From Setaria digitata (taxonomy: Eukaryota; Nematoda; Chromadorea; Rhabditida; Setariidae), in NCBI GenBank assembly GCA_003640385.1, contig RCAB01000058.1, positions 149,845 through 213,844 on the forward strand: a stretch of 64,000 nucleotides of DNA, read 5' to 3'. This document shows, one piece after another, positions 38,901 through 51,903 of the stretch. A model generated the notes under the pieces. The model was not told the DNA's origin. It saw nothing but the letters and a program-made list of their open reading frames with translations, and made no database searches. The first letter of the stretch is position 1, and every line of letters begins with the position of its first letter. The translations under genes were made by a program, and so were the position numbers.

Positions 38901-41900
38901 GCAACAAGTTTTTTCAAATAACCCTTGTTAACAACATATTCTCGATTATTCAACGAAAGACATTCTTCTAGCACACGTCCGCATGCTAATCGAACTGCAA
39001 AATAGTTGCCATATCCGGAAACAGAAACATACAAATCCCGAAACAAAATCCAGCATTAAAAAAAGAAAGCAAACAAATTTAAGCCTGAGGTTTCAAACAA
39101 AAAAGAGCCAAAAATGGAAGGAGAAAATCTCACGCGCCTCTCATTTCCCACAAACTTATTCACATGACTACAGGATACTACAACTCAAAAAACATTTGGA
39201 TGACGCCAAGGTCATGTCATTGACTCCAAACAGAAGCAAAAAAAAATTGGTCTTGTTCCAATAGATTGAAAAAAAAAAAAAATCCTATAGTATTTAAGGA
39301 TTTCATCGAATTTCTATCATTTCTGAATATTTTTCATCTACTTATTTCGACTGTATCTTTAAAGCGTCTAATTAATTAATTTAATGAGTGAATTTCAGAG
39401 AAGCGAAGAGGAGTGGATGGGAGAGAGAGAGAGAGAGAGAGCTTTCTTCTTAACAAATAAAATCTTCACTGCTCGAGAATTTCATTCCTCACGGGAACAC
39501 AGAATCTTTCTTGTAGTAGTAAATGAGATAAGGATTAATGGGACATGAAGATTCTTACCACTCACAGCTTCATCTTTACAAAAGTTTGAAGATTTAACAA
39601 TTTCAAGTGTAATTTACCAGGTTCACAAGTCTGTGCTTTGATAAAATTCATTATGAGGGAGTCGAAGTAATTCTGATCACGCAGATAATCACAAAGTGCG
39701 TATGATAAATCGTGTGAAATTTTCGGGAACATCCACGCCTTTGTCATCACCTTTGCTACTATTGTACATCCCTGTAAAATACAGTACCTAATAATAACCT
39801 TTGAGATTTATACTAAATTTAAATTCTCTGAATGGATTTTAATTTATTCAATGTTATGCAAATATGTTACTGACAAACTTGGTATGCCAAGTGTAACCCT
39901 TTTAAGTACGACAGATAGCGTGATACTCCTTACAACGTACCTCTTTAGATGTTACACAGAAAGGAGAAAGTGTAGAAAAGAATCCACTGAAATATTAAAG
40001 GTTAAGAAAGAAGAAGCTGAAGTACAAGACCAGTATCAAAAAAGGTTAAGCACTTTCTAGTGCAATGGGAGAATCTGAACGTAACCTAAGTGAGTTCCTT
40101 GATGTACTTATAAATATAGTACGAAGTGCGAACAAACAAATGTCCTTCTGCCCTCTACTTCCTGATGGTGCTAAACTTATTGGAAATTTTATTAACTGAG
40201 AAGAATGGAAGAAGGTAGCAGGAATGAAAATGAATTTGGCGAAGTTGTCTCTTTCTGCCAAGAAGAGATCACTGATTAGAGAGATTCGGAAGAAATAAAT
40301 GAAACCTCAATAATCTGTTCATCGCTGCCCTGAGCAATATGTTCGAATGCTTTGTCGATAAAATTTTGGTATTTTGATAATTTGGTCTTCAAGGTGTGCA
40401 TCATCATCACCTGTTCTGTGTGTGAGTGCTTCGTTAATGGTCCATTGGTTACTGTATCCTGTAACGGTGACAATCTTATGCCACCTAATTTAGCTAATTA
40501 AAAATGTTTCAAATGGTAATATGAGCTACCTGAAATAAACTGAGACGACTGGGTGATGAAGAACGTGGATCGGCGATTGGCGAGAGGTCATCGATAGTTA
40601 CGTCCATTTCAGGTGCGGGCAAAGAACAGACCCCAGCTGATGAACCTTCACTTTTGAAGCGTCTGTATTCTGATTCCTGCGGAAAAAAAAGACTTGTTTA
40701 ATGTTGCTAAGGAGAGTTTTATACCTGGAATGGGACAAGACATTAGCTCGGGAACAGAAAATCACCACTCTTGATGTAATCTGTGACTCATTAGGTCAAG
40801 TTTAGATCAGAAGAATGATGGCTGTTAATAGTGATAAAGGTCTGGAACTTGTCAATTAAAGTAGCAACATTCCAATCAGATAGGAGTCACATCACAATGT
40901 AAACATTTTTTGAAATTCAACAGCCAGCTATGTCGTCGTTGTAGCCTTAGGCTATTACTGCAGTTACTATTCTGGTGGCATCAAAACCGCATCGGAAGAG
41001 AAGATACTAACTAGTAGGCCGCAAGATTAGACTGCATATTTTGAATCAGGATCAGTTATCAAAAAATATTTCAAATTTGCTCGTCAGATGTAATGTTATT
41101 TCTAAATTCACACCTACACTGGATTGCTCTCTGTACAATATGCTAGCATATTTGTATTTGTAAAGATGGAGGTGACAGGAAGCTGTCTCAACCTTCCTAA
41201 GTGACACAAACGAGACATTGCATTATTCTGACGTCAAAAATTTGACGTTTCTACTTCCTTTAACAACAAGCCATGCATACATATTTGTATGTATGGCTTG
41301 ATGGTCTTAGCAATTGCTACTTTCTTCAGATTAGAGCAGAAGCTATTCCAGAACAGTGAAAAGCATTTTCTAGCCAAGTATACCAACAGACACTTGAGAA
41401 GTATTTCTTGAACATCAAACTGCTTTTTTCATTTTCCCCTCATCTGATCTTTTTAAAACTTTCACAGTGTCAAAGGTTAAGAAAATGGCGCAACTGGTCC
41501 TAACTGCTTTCATGTAGATATCCTACGTCATATACTTATTCACTAGAATAGTTTGGAACATCTGTACTCTGCTAAAAATTGAATTTCGTTTGAAACTATT
41601 ACCATCTAACTGCTATGACTAACACTACTCTATTTGCTTGGAGATTTCGTAAAAAAAAAATTGACTGTTCGGTTAATGGACATAAGAAAAAAGAAGTAAA
41701 TTGAACTAGAAAGTTCAAGGGGCGGAAACCAGTGATTTGAATCTAATTTAACTTTGCCAATTTTAGCATCAGTGAAGAATGCGCAAACAAAAGGATACAG
41801 TATCAGAGAAGCTATATTTGTGATAAAACAGTATTTAGAAAAAAGATAACTTAATTTAATGTGGAAAAATTCCAACCAGCAAACATTGTGATTGAAATAT

Positions 41901-44900
41901 ACCAGTAATAATTATATTACAGTAGCCTCTCACTATTGCCCTGTCAAACATTCCTCGTAACCCCTATACCATCTCATGCCAATTATAATAAAGAATGAAG
42001 AAATGGACAGAGAGACAGATTTCACTACAAATTCTTTCTTCCTTTTCATCCGGAAATTCTGCTAAAATGACTCCTCACGATATCTATTTGTGCAGTAAAT
42101 CTTTTCGAAAGAATTAAATTCTCTTACATTAATTATCAAAGTTACGCTACAATTAGTGATCAGTGCGAGGGAAGAATCCGTGTAGTACAGAATACCTACG
42201 TGAAATCAGATTCCTCCCTTTTCGATTTTTGAAGGTACTTGTATTATTACAACAACAGAGCGATAAAGCAGAGAGTGAAATTTGATCGAAAATTATATCA
42301 GAAATCTTCAATCTCCCTCCTCTACAGAGAAATATGAAATATGAAGCTAAACTGAGAAAAGTCCTGAAGAAATTAACCGACCTTCCGGGATGTTGATGGC
42401 TGATCATCGTTGCCAGCAACATCTCCGCTACTATCCGGACACGGCGTCGACAGCGACTGCTGTAATCGTATTTCGGCGGTTGATGCCTGAAAGACATTCC
42501 GTAATTATTGCTTCCTCGATCTCTTCCCGTAATTTTGTATGATGACAAATAAACATGATAGAAGTGAATAGGAATTTGAAAGTGGAATAAGTACTTTCTT
42601 CATATTAATCAAGAAGTTAGTATTTAATTCCACAAAAGAAAAAAAAATTCTACAGAGTTGACAACCTGTAATAATTATAAAAAAGTTAAACAACCAACAA
42701 AAATCGGTAAAACGCCACATAACATGAAGGGAAATAGTGGATCTATTTCCTTCTACTCAAAAATTTAAACCAATTGGATGAAAATTTAAAAGAATTTAAA
42801 CCAATTTCTGGAATACAGGGAATAGTTTGAAATATACGAAGCTTTAATCAGAAAAATAGATAACATGAATTAAATCATAGACAAAAGGCGATAGAGAATT
42901 GTTTTTAAAGTAAACTTAAAAAGGAACATTTACTGACGAAACAGTTTCAGTCTTCAGTGTTTTGCTACAGTGGTTTGATCTTTTCTTCTGTAAAGTTAAC
43001 AGAAACATTAAAATGACTATTTGAATAATTTCAGACAGAATTTCAGCTTTTCAGAAGTTTTTTAATTTAACAAAAACGCAATGCAGTAGCTTAGGCCTAG
43101 TCATTTTTTCTTATAAATGGATAGCTGTTTTCTATTCTTTCCTATCAAGTTAGCATGTTAAAGCCAGAACTTAGTGAAATTTCCTTCTTAGCCAAACTCA
43201 GTTCAAGGTGTTAACCTTCCCGATACAAAATTTAGGAATTCTGGTAACCGATACCGTAACGTGATCCGACTCGACATCGTTATCTTGCCGATGCGCTACG
43301 CAACACGGATCTTCAACCGTATTGGCCTGTCTTGTCAGGGCATTATTGGATGTTGCTGTTGTAGCCATGACCTTTCCAAGACCATTCCGAACTGGAATTG
43401 ACCCCGCAGGAGTTGAAACGGAGACTATATCGATGGTGTGCTGTTGACTGCTATCACTCAGAGGTGGTGCGGAACGTGGCGGAGGTGGTGGCAAGGCAAT
43501 TGGTGGACGACGTGGCCGAATAGTTGGAGCGGAATCCATAGACTGATAAAGACGAGTCGATTCATACAGCGATGATGAACTTGGACTCAGACGGCATTCG
43601 AAATCGTCATCGTCCAATTCGAACCATAAATCGTCTGTTCTGCAACTATTTTTTTAATTAATTCCGATTAATCACAAACAGTAGTGACCTTTGTCCTTCT
43701 TTTAACAGGATCAAGTAGAATGTAATGAGAGCTACTGTAAGTGGAGCTGCTGTATATAGCATTACTGTACACTAATAATATCCAATAGGGTAATGAGGCA
43801 AAGTAGACAAAAATAATAAAAATCAAAAAGCCATGTTAGCCAGTAAATGTTCTTTCGTTCCTTCTCGATCTGTTAGAATTTAAATATGAAAATAGTAAAT
43901 GCTTTTGAATTTTTTCTCTTTTTAGAAAAATGACACAAATGAATAAAACATGTCACAGTTATGAAATGAATCACTGAAAATCTTCAAAACATGGAAAAAT
44001 TCCAAGTGTGAAGAGTTCTTTTCTCTGAATAAAAGCTTTTTTTTTTTTTTTTGAAATTATCAAGCAAATGAATTGCTGTAGTACAGTATTCTAATAACAA
44101 TCTCGTTAAAATAAACTGATTTTACGGTAAAAAGAATTTAGTGAAGTATTCATATGGAGGGAAAGGATGACTATGACTGGATTGTAATATCATAAAAAAT
44201 AATTGTCACAGAAATGGTTTTTGATGAGCATGTAAATGTGGTGAGAAGATTGTAGAACTGTTACTAATTTAATTATAATTTTTCTCAGCCCTACCCCATA
44301 TTTCATACTTTCGAATGTCCTTTCTTGTCAAATTCCTTAGATAATTTTGAGAAATCAATCGAATATCTTTTAATTATCATGAAGGTACAAATGGATCATG
44401 CGATAACTTTGGAATTCCATCTTAGCATCTAACTAAAGTTGAAAAGTCCTCACTTGGATAATAACTTGCTTTTTCTTTTAGCAAATATGAGTGTACAACC
44501 GCAGTATAATTTAAAAAACTTAAAAGTTAAAATTTTTAACAATTAAAGTATTTGAAGGATTAAAAGTAATCTTAAAACAATAAAATTGTCTAAATTTTCC
44601 AATAGAACAATTTGCTAACTCAAAAAATAAACAAAATCTTGGAATAAACTGGATCTATTAGAATGAGTAAAGTTAAAAATTTAGGAATTTGAATAAACAG
44701 ACGTGTGGTTACTTTTATTATAATATAATTTCACTGCAACAAATGATATATTCGACAGAGATCTACATTATACTAATGAAAGTGGTGCCATCGCTATAAA
44801 CTATGAGCTTTTAAAGAACAGATTAGACCAGTTATCACTGATAATATTTCTAAATGTTCAAGCCTTCCTAATATCTTTGACAATGATCTCGAGAGAAAAG

Positions 44901-47900
44901 TAAGATATTACGATTTTCATGTTATATCGAACTGGATACATAAATGGTTCAGTCAACAAACTGAAGGCACATATTTAACTAAAAAATTAAATCAAATTTG
45001 CCACTAAATTTAATGATTAGAGCAGTCGTTTTGTAATTTTGATGTAAAGATATGATAAAACGGATATAACACATTCAAACAAACCGGATTATTTCACTGA
45101 TTTGACAGTGATCATCCAACGCAACAAATGCTATCGCAGAAACTTAATCTACTGAACTGAAACTTTTACTGTTATGTAGTACAAATCTCTACGCTTCAAA
45201 TGCTACCGTTTACGCAAGATTTTACTTAACGCTATTGTTTCAGACGTCGTGTGTGATAGTTTAACTATTTTCTGTATTTTTATTTATATCTTTCTTTTTT
45301 TGTTTGCTCATACATGAAAGAAACCTTTAGCTCTACCTATTTTTTTTTAGCAACATTGTAGAATTTCCCAAACAAACTTCCCTTCTAAATTTAAAATTAA
45401 CTTATTTTCTCAAGTTTTTAATTAATTACTGAACAAAAATATCATCATCCGAACACTTTCTATTTAAAATGATTCGAGTACTTACAGCATCGTGAGAAAT
45501 TGTTCGATGGAAAAAAAAAAAGAAGTGAAATAAATGTCTTCTGCAAGTAGCTACCAAATAAAAATGATTATAATCCACCTTCTGATCAAATATCTCAGGA
45601 TTTTCGTTATAATGCTTCGGTGTGCTTCTCCGTCACAGAATCCTGTTTCTGTAAGGAACGAAGAAAACAAGGGGAAAGAGCTGATTCCCGAACACAGATA
45701 AGTAGTACCATCACAATCACACTCTCCTATTCATTTACTCCCTCTCTTTTACTTTCCTGAATACAGGTAAGTACCATCACAATCACACTCTCCTATTCAT
45801 TTACTCCCTCTCTTTTACTTTCCTGAATACAGGTAAGTACCATCACAATCACACTCTCCCATTCATTTACTCCCTCTCTTTTACCTTTACCTGGACAAAA
45901 TATGTAACGAGTACTGATGGCAGTGATAAAATAATGTAAAATACAACGAAAAGAGGAAACAGGTTTCTTGTTTCGCTTTTTTCCTCTCCTTCATTCGCTC
46001 TCGCCTTCCCACACCTCTCCATCAGGTCCTGTCTTTTCCACTTTTCGGCCTTCTTCACTCTCATCTGATTCTAAAAGTCTGAAAAGAACTTCTGCTCTTC
46101 CATAAACACTTCTTTTCTTACGCAATTGACAGCATTATTCAATTCTCAGTCACATCACATCACATATTTGGCACTATCTGAGCGATGACTCATTCTTCTA
46201 GGAAAACTTTTTAGTTTTTTCTGATCATCCTTGCAAATTATGCTACTTCCATTGATGGAACACAGGTATGAAAATTGTTCTATCAAGTTCGAGACCATCC
46301 AACAAATGACTACAGCAATTAAGTTTAGTCTTGTCCAGCTAGCATGTTTCGGCAAGCTATCGAAAATTCGCATCATCCACTTCTACTTCTATTCTTCCAG
46401 TCTCATTCTTAAGCATTTAGATTAAGAATTTCTAACCTCCTAACTAGCACTATCTGCGTGATGGATATTTTGCAGAATAATTTCCGATTCCATTAAAAAA
46501 CGTTCTAATAATTAGACGAAGAGTATTAAGGATATTTGTTCAAGACTAGGCCATGCGCATTCACTCAATAAACTTGTCAAACTTACACAAAGCATGGACA
46601 ATCAATAATAAGTGGAGCTTAATTGGATAAGAAACAATAAAAGTAAGAAAAGACTGGTGAAGAAGTTGGAACCTGCAACTCAAATGATGAAATTGATAAA
46701 AATAAAAAAATTAAAATACACCTTATCACATTCAGACACAAGTATTCCGGAAAATATTACGGAAGCCATCAATTGAGCTGTTTGTTTAGGGTGATAGCAC
46801 ATAAAACGATGAACATAGACAGGTGCTAAAATTTAAAAAGCATCTCGGAGTATACGGTCAAGTGCAAGACAGGAAGCATTTTATCAGCAGCTTAGATTGC
46901 ATGTTGGAGAATTCAATGTTCTCACTGAAGGATAGATGTGAAAAGAGCCTGGATGAGAGTGCCTGGAAAAATTATCCAAGCAACACGAGCAGTTAAAATT
47001 TTCTAAATTAATTGTGAAATATTCACAGTTATGCTGCAATGAGACATGTAGTCAAACAGTTATGCTGTCTATTGTTTGAAATAAGTGAAGAATCCGATTT
47101 CAGGATAAATTGAAATTAAGAAAATCTTTACTAATGAAATTGTTGTTTTTGAATAATTAACTGAACGATGAGATCAACTGATAGCAATAGTTGTAAAAGT
47201 GTGATTATTGAAGTACGAAAACTGAGTTAGCAATTTTTAGCCAACTAAAACAATAGAAAGTCGTTTAGCTAAGATTAAACTGAATAAAATACCAATTTTT
47301 CTTCAAAAGACAAAATAAATATAAAACACTTCTGCATCGATTGATCTTAACTGTGACAGCATCGATTGATCTTAACTGTGACAGCATCGATTGATCTTAA
47401 CTGTGACAGCAATCATCGAAACCTGCATACTACATTACCGTTAATATTTCTCATTACAATAGGAATGAAAATATAGAATTATTCTTTTCATGTTTCGATG
47501 ATTTTATGAGCGAAAAGGTAAACAAGTCAATTAATGATGCCATGTCCTTCTATTCACTTTTACATTTTTGTATAAAAATATCTTCCTCTCAACACTTTAT
47601 CAACACACATATATATATATATATATACAGATTAATGATCGGTATTAGCCAAGAATTGTGATCATAAAGGATGAAAAAAGCACTTACTCATCTGAGGACC
47701 AATCTGGGGAATATTTAAGACTTTATAGATGGTTAGTGCAAATATGCATCTTAGGAAGACAGCAGTACAACTTCTTCCAGCCTTTTCATTCATATTTTTT
47801 CATACATTAATTTGATACAAGAAAGTCGAAATGATCGAGAGGAGAAGAAAAAGAAAAAAAAAAACGAAGAAAGAAGAATTTTTCGATATTCCGATGACCC

Positions 47901-48743
47901 CACTTTTTTTCTCCTTTATTTCAGTACAGCAACTGTAAACGAATACCTCTAGGAAAGTCAGTTATTAAACACTTCTCGAATTGGAACAAATATCTCATAA
48001 CAAAATCTCCAACTAATAACAAAACTTTTAATTAGTTATAACTAGAATTTCTAATCATTTTAGCAGCCTATTAACACACTGTTGTTTTTCTCTACGGAAA
48101 TGACAAACTATTATTTCACATAATTTCACATAATCTCTTCCATTAAAGAGAAATGAATGATTTCATGCTATTCGGAGGAGAATCAGGAAGTAGCCATCGA
48201 AGTTCATCAGCAACTAATTAAGTTTTTACCAGTAATTTCTATCGAGCAAACATTTCCAGAATTAGACTCTTTTTTTTTTCCATTCAAAATTGGGTCTCTC
48301 CTACAATTCCTTAATTATTTCTGTGCACTTTTATTACTGATCATTAATTAATTCTTCCATTAACAGTTTGCGCCACTATACATCAAATTGTACCACAATT
48401 CATTGCTGTAACAATAACATCCATTATCCTTCTCATTTGTAATTCTCACTAAACATCACCTTCTCTTATTGATTAAAGAAATTTAATGAAGAAGGGAAAA
48501 CTTTGTTAAGTTTTAGAACATATCGATAAGTGAAACTCTTACAGTGTTTCCGTACTCGCCTCCTTTTCCATTTCATTCAAACTATCAATATGATCTGTTA
48601 CTGCCTGTTGCTGCCGTTTTTCATTACCGGAAGATGGCGTTACTTCAGGTACTGATAAAAGATGGCCATCCGGACAGGAATACTGCGTTCCCACTAAACC
48701 GTACATTCGATCACACTTAACTCTTGCCGTTGCTGGTTGTTGT
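32059..48743 (-). CDS. tir-1: SARM1/TIR-1: ARM-SAM-SAM-TIR NAD+ hydrolase
   Basis: Stress and innate-immunity scaffold upstream of the p38 pathway in nematodes; the TIR domain cleaves NAD+. Eighteen exons in frame: 48543-48743, 43216-43639, 42382-42486, 40530-40676, 40306-40458, 39618-39771, 38805-38994, 38436-38586, 37531-37757, 36828-36939, 35410-35469, 34985-35152, 34438-34590, 34015-34222, 33763-33896, 33449-33604, 32930-33145, 32059-32112 (about 1,000 aa). The N-terminal exons are disordered and Ser/Pro-rich ([16 protein letters not shown]). Armadillo repeats follow ([25 protein letters not shown]). SAM1 has [15 protein letters not shown] and [20 protein letters not shown]2 lies in 34015-34222. 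The TIR part begins [20 protein letters not shown] and has [13 protein letters not shown] (BB loop). CEDWIHKE carries the Glu matching catalytic human Glu642. The 5' end is incomplete: the 48743 acceptor (TTGCTAAG) needs an earlier exon ending in phase 2. Confidence 0.92.
32886..32928. repeat. (TA)n microsatellite at a TIR-1 splice donor
   Basis: About 21 AT units. On the gene strand the TIR exon ends ...CAGCAGCAG and the intron begins GTATATATA, so the repeat starts at the second base of the donor site. Confidence 0.95.
34591..34984 (-). other. GC-AG intron in the TIR-1 SAM1 domain
   Basis: SAM1 alignment (human QQWLQQIGF versus QYWVKKIGF) forces the exon to end at AAGAAG followed by GCTAGT; an upstream GT (GTGAAG) would delete VKK. 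The acceptor is TTTTTTCAG. The donor therefore appears to be GC. Confidence 0.65.
35410..35469 (-). other. 60-nt in-frame exon inside the TIR-1 ARM domain
   Basis: Exon of exactly 20 codons, phase 0 on both sides, reading [20 protein letters not shown]. It sits between EVFQ and [11 protein letters not shown]. In human SARM1 (KVFSDIGAIQSL) these two segments are continuous, so the exon is an insertion that could be skipped without changing the frame. Confidence 0.6.
35793..35816. repeat. (AT)n microsatellite
   Basis: Uninterrupted AT dinucleotides within a TIR-1 intron. Confidence 0.9.
39420..39441. repeat. (GA)n microsatellite
   Basis: About 11 GA units in the TIR-1 intron between exons 38805-38994 and 39618-39771. 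Confidence 0.9.
41267..41300. repeat. 15-bp stem, 4-base-loop inverted repeat
   Basis: CAAGCCATGCATACA, loop TATT, then TGTATGTATGGCTTG. All 15 pairs form if one G-T wobble is allowed. A second, smaller inverted repeat (ACGTCAAA/TTTGACGT) lies about 35 bases upstream at 41232-41249. Both are in a TIR-1 intron. Confidence 0.8.
45705..45886. repeat. 66-bp tandem repeat, about 2.8 copies
   Basis: Units start with GTACCATCACAATCACACTC at 45705, 45771 and 45837. Copies 1 and 2 appear identical; copy 3 has a C for T change and diverges at about 45886. Each unit junction carries ACAGGTAAGTAC on the plus strand. Confidence 0.93.
47334..47408. repeat. 25-bp tandem repeat, three perfect copies
   Basis: GCATCGATTGATCTTAACTG plus TGACA repeated three times with no mismatch, inside the large TIR-1 intron. 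Confidence 0.95.
47609..47627. repeat. (AT)n microsatellite
   Basis: Short AT run in the TIR-1 intron. Confidence 0.9.
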
Positions 48744-49991
48744 CTTAGCAACCCAGGTAATCATACAATAAGGATATCTTTGTTGTAGCAGCAACAATAA
48801 CTGTTAATATAGTAATAGTAGCACAAAATGATCCAAATCAATGTTCAGAATGAATTTTGTTGAAATGACAGTATAAATTCAACTCACACGCTCGTTGACA
48901 ATGAAAAAAATTAAAGATACAACAAAAGATAAACGATAGTTGTGACCAATTTATCTAGACTGAGCGTCTAGACTGGCGTCAGTTGATCGTATCAGGTGTG
49001 ATAATTATTACGTCAGCGTGATTACGAGGGAGTTTTTTTTAATAAAAAACATGAGGTGTTAGGCAATGTTATAGGAGGGAGTTGGAATTTTTTAAAACTT
49101 AACTGAATCAGAGAAAAGGAAAAAGCTTTCAAGCACTTCCTGAATTTCCAATGGACAAAAATTTAATAGGCCAAAAAAAAAATGGGCACTGTTATTATCA
49201 GAAAACTGAAAGTGTCCTAGACTCATGCTAGGAATAAATAGATACGATTAATTGATGTTTGAAGAGTAATTAGACCTCAAATAAATGAATGCTATAGAGT
49301 GATAAACAAAAGTTTCACACTTACGGAAAGTTATTTTGTTTAGACAACTAAAAGATGGACCGTTTTCCTCCTGCTTGATTTGTAAAGCATTTTTCTCTTC
49401 AGCTTCGTTCACATACTTGAAAGTATGAGACCTAAACTAAAGAAGATTGCTCTCGAGAAAAGTGTGAGATTTATTGCGATATTGATAGCATAATCAATTG
49501 AAAATACAGGAAGCATCAATTTTCCTCCGATATATTTCGTACTAACGAGATGACATCTATCAGAATTATAACAGGAAATTTGAAGGATAAAATAAACTGG
49601 AAATGAAGGAGAACAAAACACTAACGAGAACAGAAAAATGGAAAGAGACTGGTAAAAGTGGAAAAAAAGAAAAAAAAAAAAAGCAAAACCAAAGCTCTCC
49701 GACGACAGATGAAACTAGAAGATTATAAATGATGATGTCAGTGCTGATGATAATGATGACGATTTGGAAATAGTGCAACTAGAACTGCAACCGGTAGCTG
49801 CTTCTTTCAATTCATTCCTTTTTCGGCAAGACCGATCGGTCCAGAATTTCTTGATCCATTCTTTCCAGCATAATTACTCATTAGAAATTGGCAAAATGAA
49901 GTTCAACAACTGTCGACTTCTTTTGTTTCCCTAAATGAATGAAGCATTCGCAAATGAGACACGAAATGATTCACTGTCCAGAAGGAAGTAC

Positions 49992-50088
49992 CTGAACTCA
50001 AGTCGAACTCACACTCCTCTCCTATTTTATCCAACTCAATCTCATCGTTCTCTTCTTCTGTTTGTGATAGTGTGTTATCACAATCCAT
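49992..50088 (-). CDS. Candidate acidic first exon, possibly of TIR-1
   Basis: ATG at 50086-50088 with an in-frame TGA two codons upstream opens MDCDNTLSQTEEENDEIELD and ends at a GT donor (TCAG followed by GTACTT). The peptide is strongly acidic, as expected of a real disordered N-terminus. Its donor phase (1) does not fit the 48743 exon (needs 2), so either another exon lies between or it belongs to a different transcript. Weakly supported. Confidence 0.3.
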
Positions 50089-51821
50089 TCCTCATATATT
50101 GTGACTGACTACAAAGGTGTCTTCAACAACCCAGTAAATCGTGTGAATCTGAAGTCGCATGGATGTCCGCTCTACATCTTTCTGAACATCATGAAGCATC
50201 TGAATCCATGTGAACACCACGGATCACGGATGACAGATTCAAAAGTGGATTCTTGCATAGCATCTTTAATATGAGAAGTTTTGAAGAGGAATGGATGAAA
50301 GAATATAAACCATACACCAAAATGTGCCCTTACTCTCGTCTCACTTTTTGATTCCAATCAAAGTTTACATTTCTTTTAGCTCTACCTCTCATATCGATGC
50401 TATACCTTTCAGATGCGTTCTTTCGAAAAATACTGCAAGAACTCCTGATAAAGAGCTTAAATTGAAGTTGTGATTGGGACACACAGAATCTCTGAGGGCG
50501 TTCTGATATCATCAATAATCAACAATCATACAAAACATTAATTACATCCTGTGTAATACATTCATGAGTCATTATTATTATTACCAGAAAATGACACTGA
50601 CTGAATAATCAGAGCTACTCAGATTGACTGGAAAATCACAGAAGACTTGAGTTTCCTTGTTTGTTAATAAGAATATAAGTATACTTGATAGAAAATGAAA
50701 ACAAGAATTCTGCTGTGTAGAATGTCACCTGAAGAGAGAAGAATAAATGCTTTCTGTATCCATTCGCCATCGCCAGAAGGTAAAGTGGAGTAAAACGGAA
50801 GCAATTCTGAGCTGAGTCAATAATAACTGATTCGGAGGAGAAGTGAAGTGATTCTGAAGGCACTGAACACATGGATGTTTGGAGGGACAGCTGTTGCACA
50901 GCACTGAAGTTCACATGTTTGCACTTGGAGATGAACAGAAACTTCGCTTCCTTCATGTTTAGGAATTGTTGATTCTACACAAGAAATACTTTCTTTTTTT
51001 TTACAAATGAAAATTCCATGTGGACATTATTGCCTTTGCTCACCACCCAGATAAGGCTAAGCCATATAAAGACTCTAGACTAGAGAAGTTGATGAAGAGT
51101 TAACTTAACTGGTAGATAAGGCCTTTAAAAATGCTTCACTTATTCTGAAGTGCATTCAGAGCTGTAAATGCTTCATTTACAGTAGCAACGAAGTTCTAAG
51201 TTTATGCATCGAAGATTAAACGATGCATTAGAATTTCAACAGACGTTATTTGAAATTATCCCTGACTTAAACTAATTTAAATTCAAATACCTTAGCGTTT
51301 CTTAGAATTCTAACAAATGCTAAGTCATTTGTTTTACGTCATAATAAGTTAAGTTCAGCAGAAACATTGAAATCTAATAAATGCTAGGACTTAGCTTGTT
51401 AGCTGGAAATGAAGCACAACAATCTCTCTGAAGCGACAAAGTAATGTGCATCCTAATGAATCTAGGAAAAGTGCCAAAGACCAATTAACTTACCTTATGG
51501 TCAAAAAAGCAAGCAAAAAAGTAAAGAAAAACGACAGGAGGGAATAAAAGCGGACAAGAAAGTCAAAAATACGTGAGAAATAGGTTTCAAACATAAATAA
51601 TCACCAAAGGTTGAAAATAACAATCCTTCAAGAGTGGGTCTTAAAGTAGCCAAGTTCAACTGAAATGCTAGAGATCGATAACGGATCATCGATCAGTGGC
51701 AATTTACCAAAACGGTTGTGAATAGCAAGTGGATGAAATGCAGTGATTGAGTTCAGAAGTTTTCAAAACAAGCAGAGACACTAGAACAACGCTATTATTA
51801 TTAAAATTACTATTACTGTTA

Positions 51822-51903
51822 GCATCATCATCATCATCATCAGCATCAACGATACCACAATCATCAGCATCATCACCATCATCAATCCCTATCATCATCA
51901 AGC
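51822..51903. repeat. TCA/ATC triplet-rich repeat
   Basis: Imperfect run of TCA triplets with GCATCA interruptions. Open frames through it on both strands (poly-Ser on plus, poly-Asp on minus) are by-products of the repeat. Confidence 0.9.

Larger units (their letters stand above)
43640..48542. other. Large TIR-1 intron carrying tandem repeats
   Basis: 4.9-kb intron between the 48543-48743 and 43216-43639 exons. It holds the 66-bp and 25-bp tandem arrays and a TA microsatellite listed separately. No internal gene was supported on either strand; large introns like this often hold alternative promoters, but none is visible. Confidence 0.55.

Noticed and set aside
42153..42720. Minus-strand open frames of 131 and 71 aa around 42.2-42.7 kb
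   Set aside because: Only 42382-42486, read in another frame, joins the flanking TIR-1 exons; the long frames are not in phase with them.
45705..45886. CRISPR array
   Set aside because: Units are contiguous tandem copies without unique spacers, in a eukaryotic intron.
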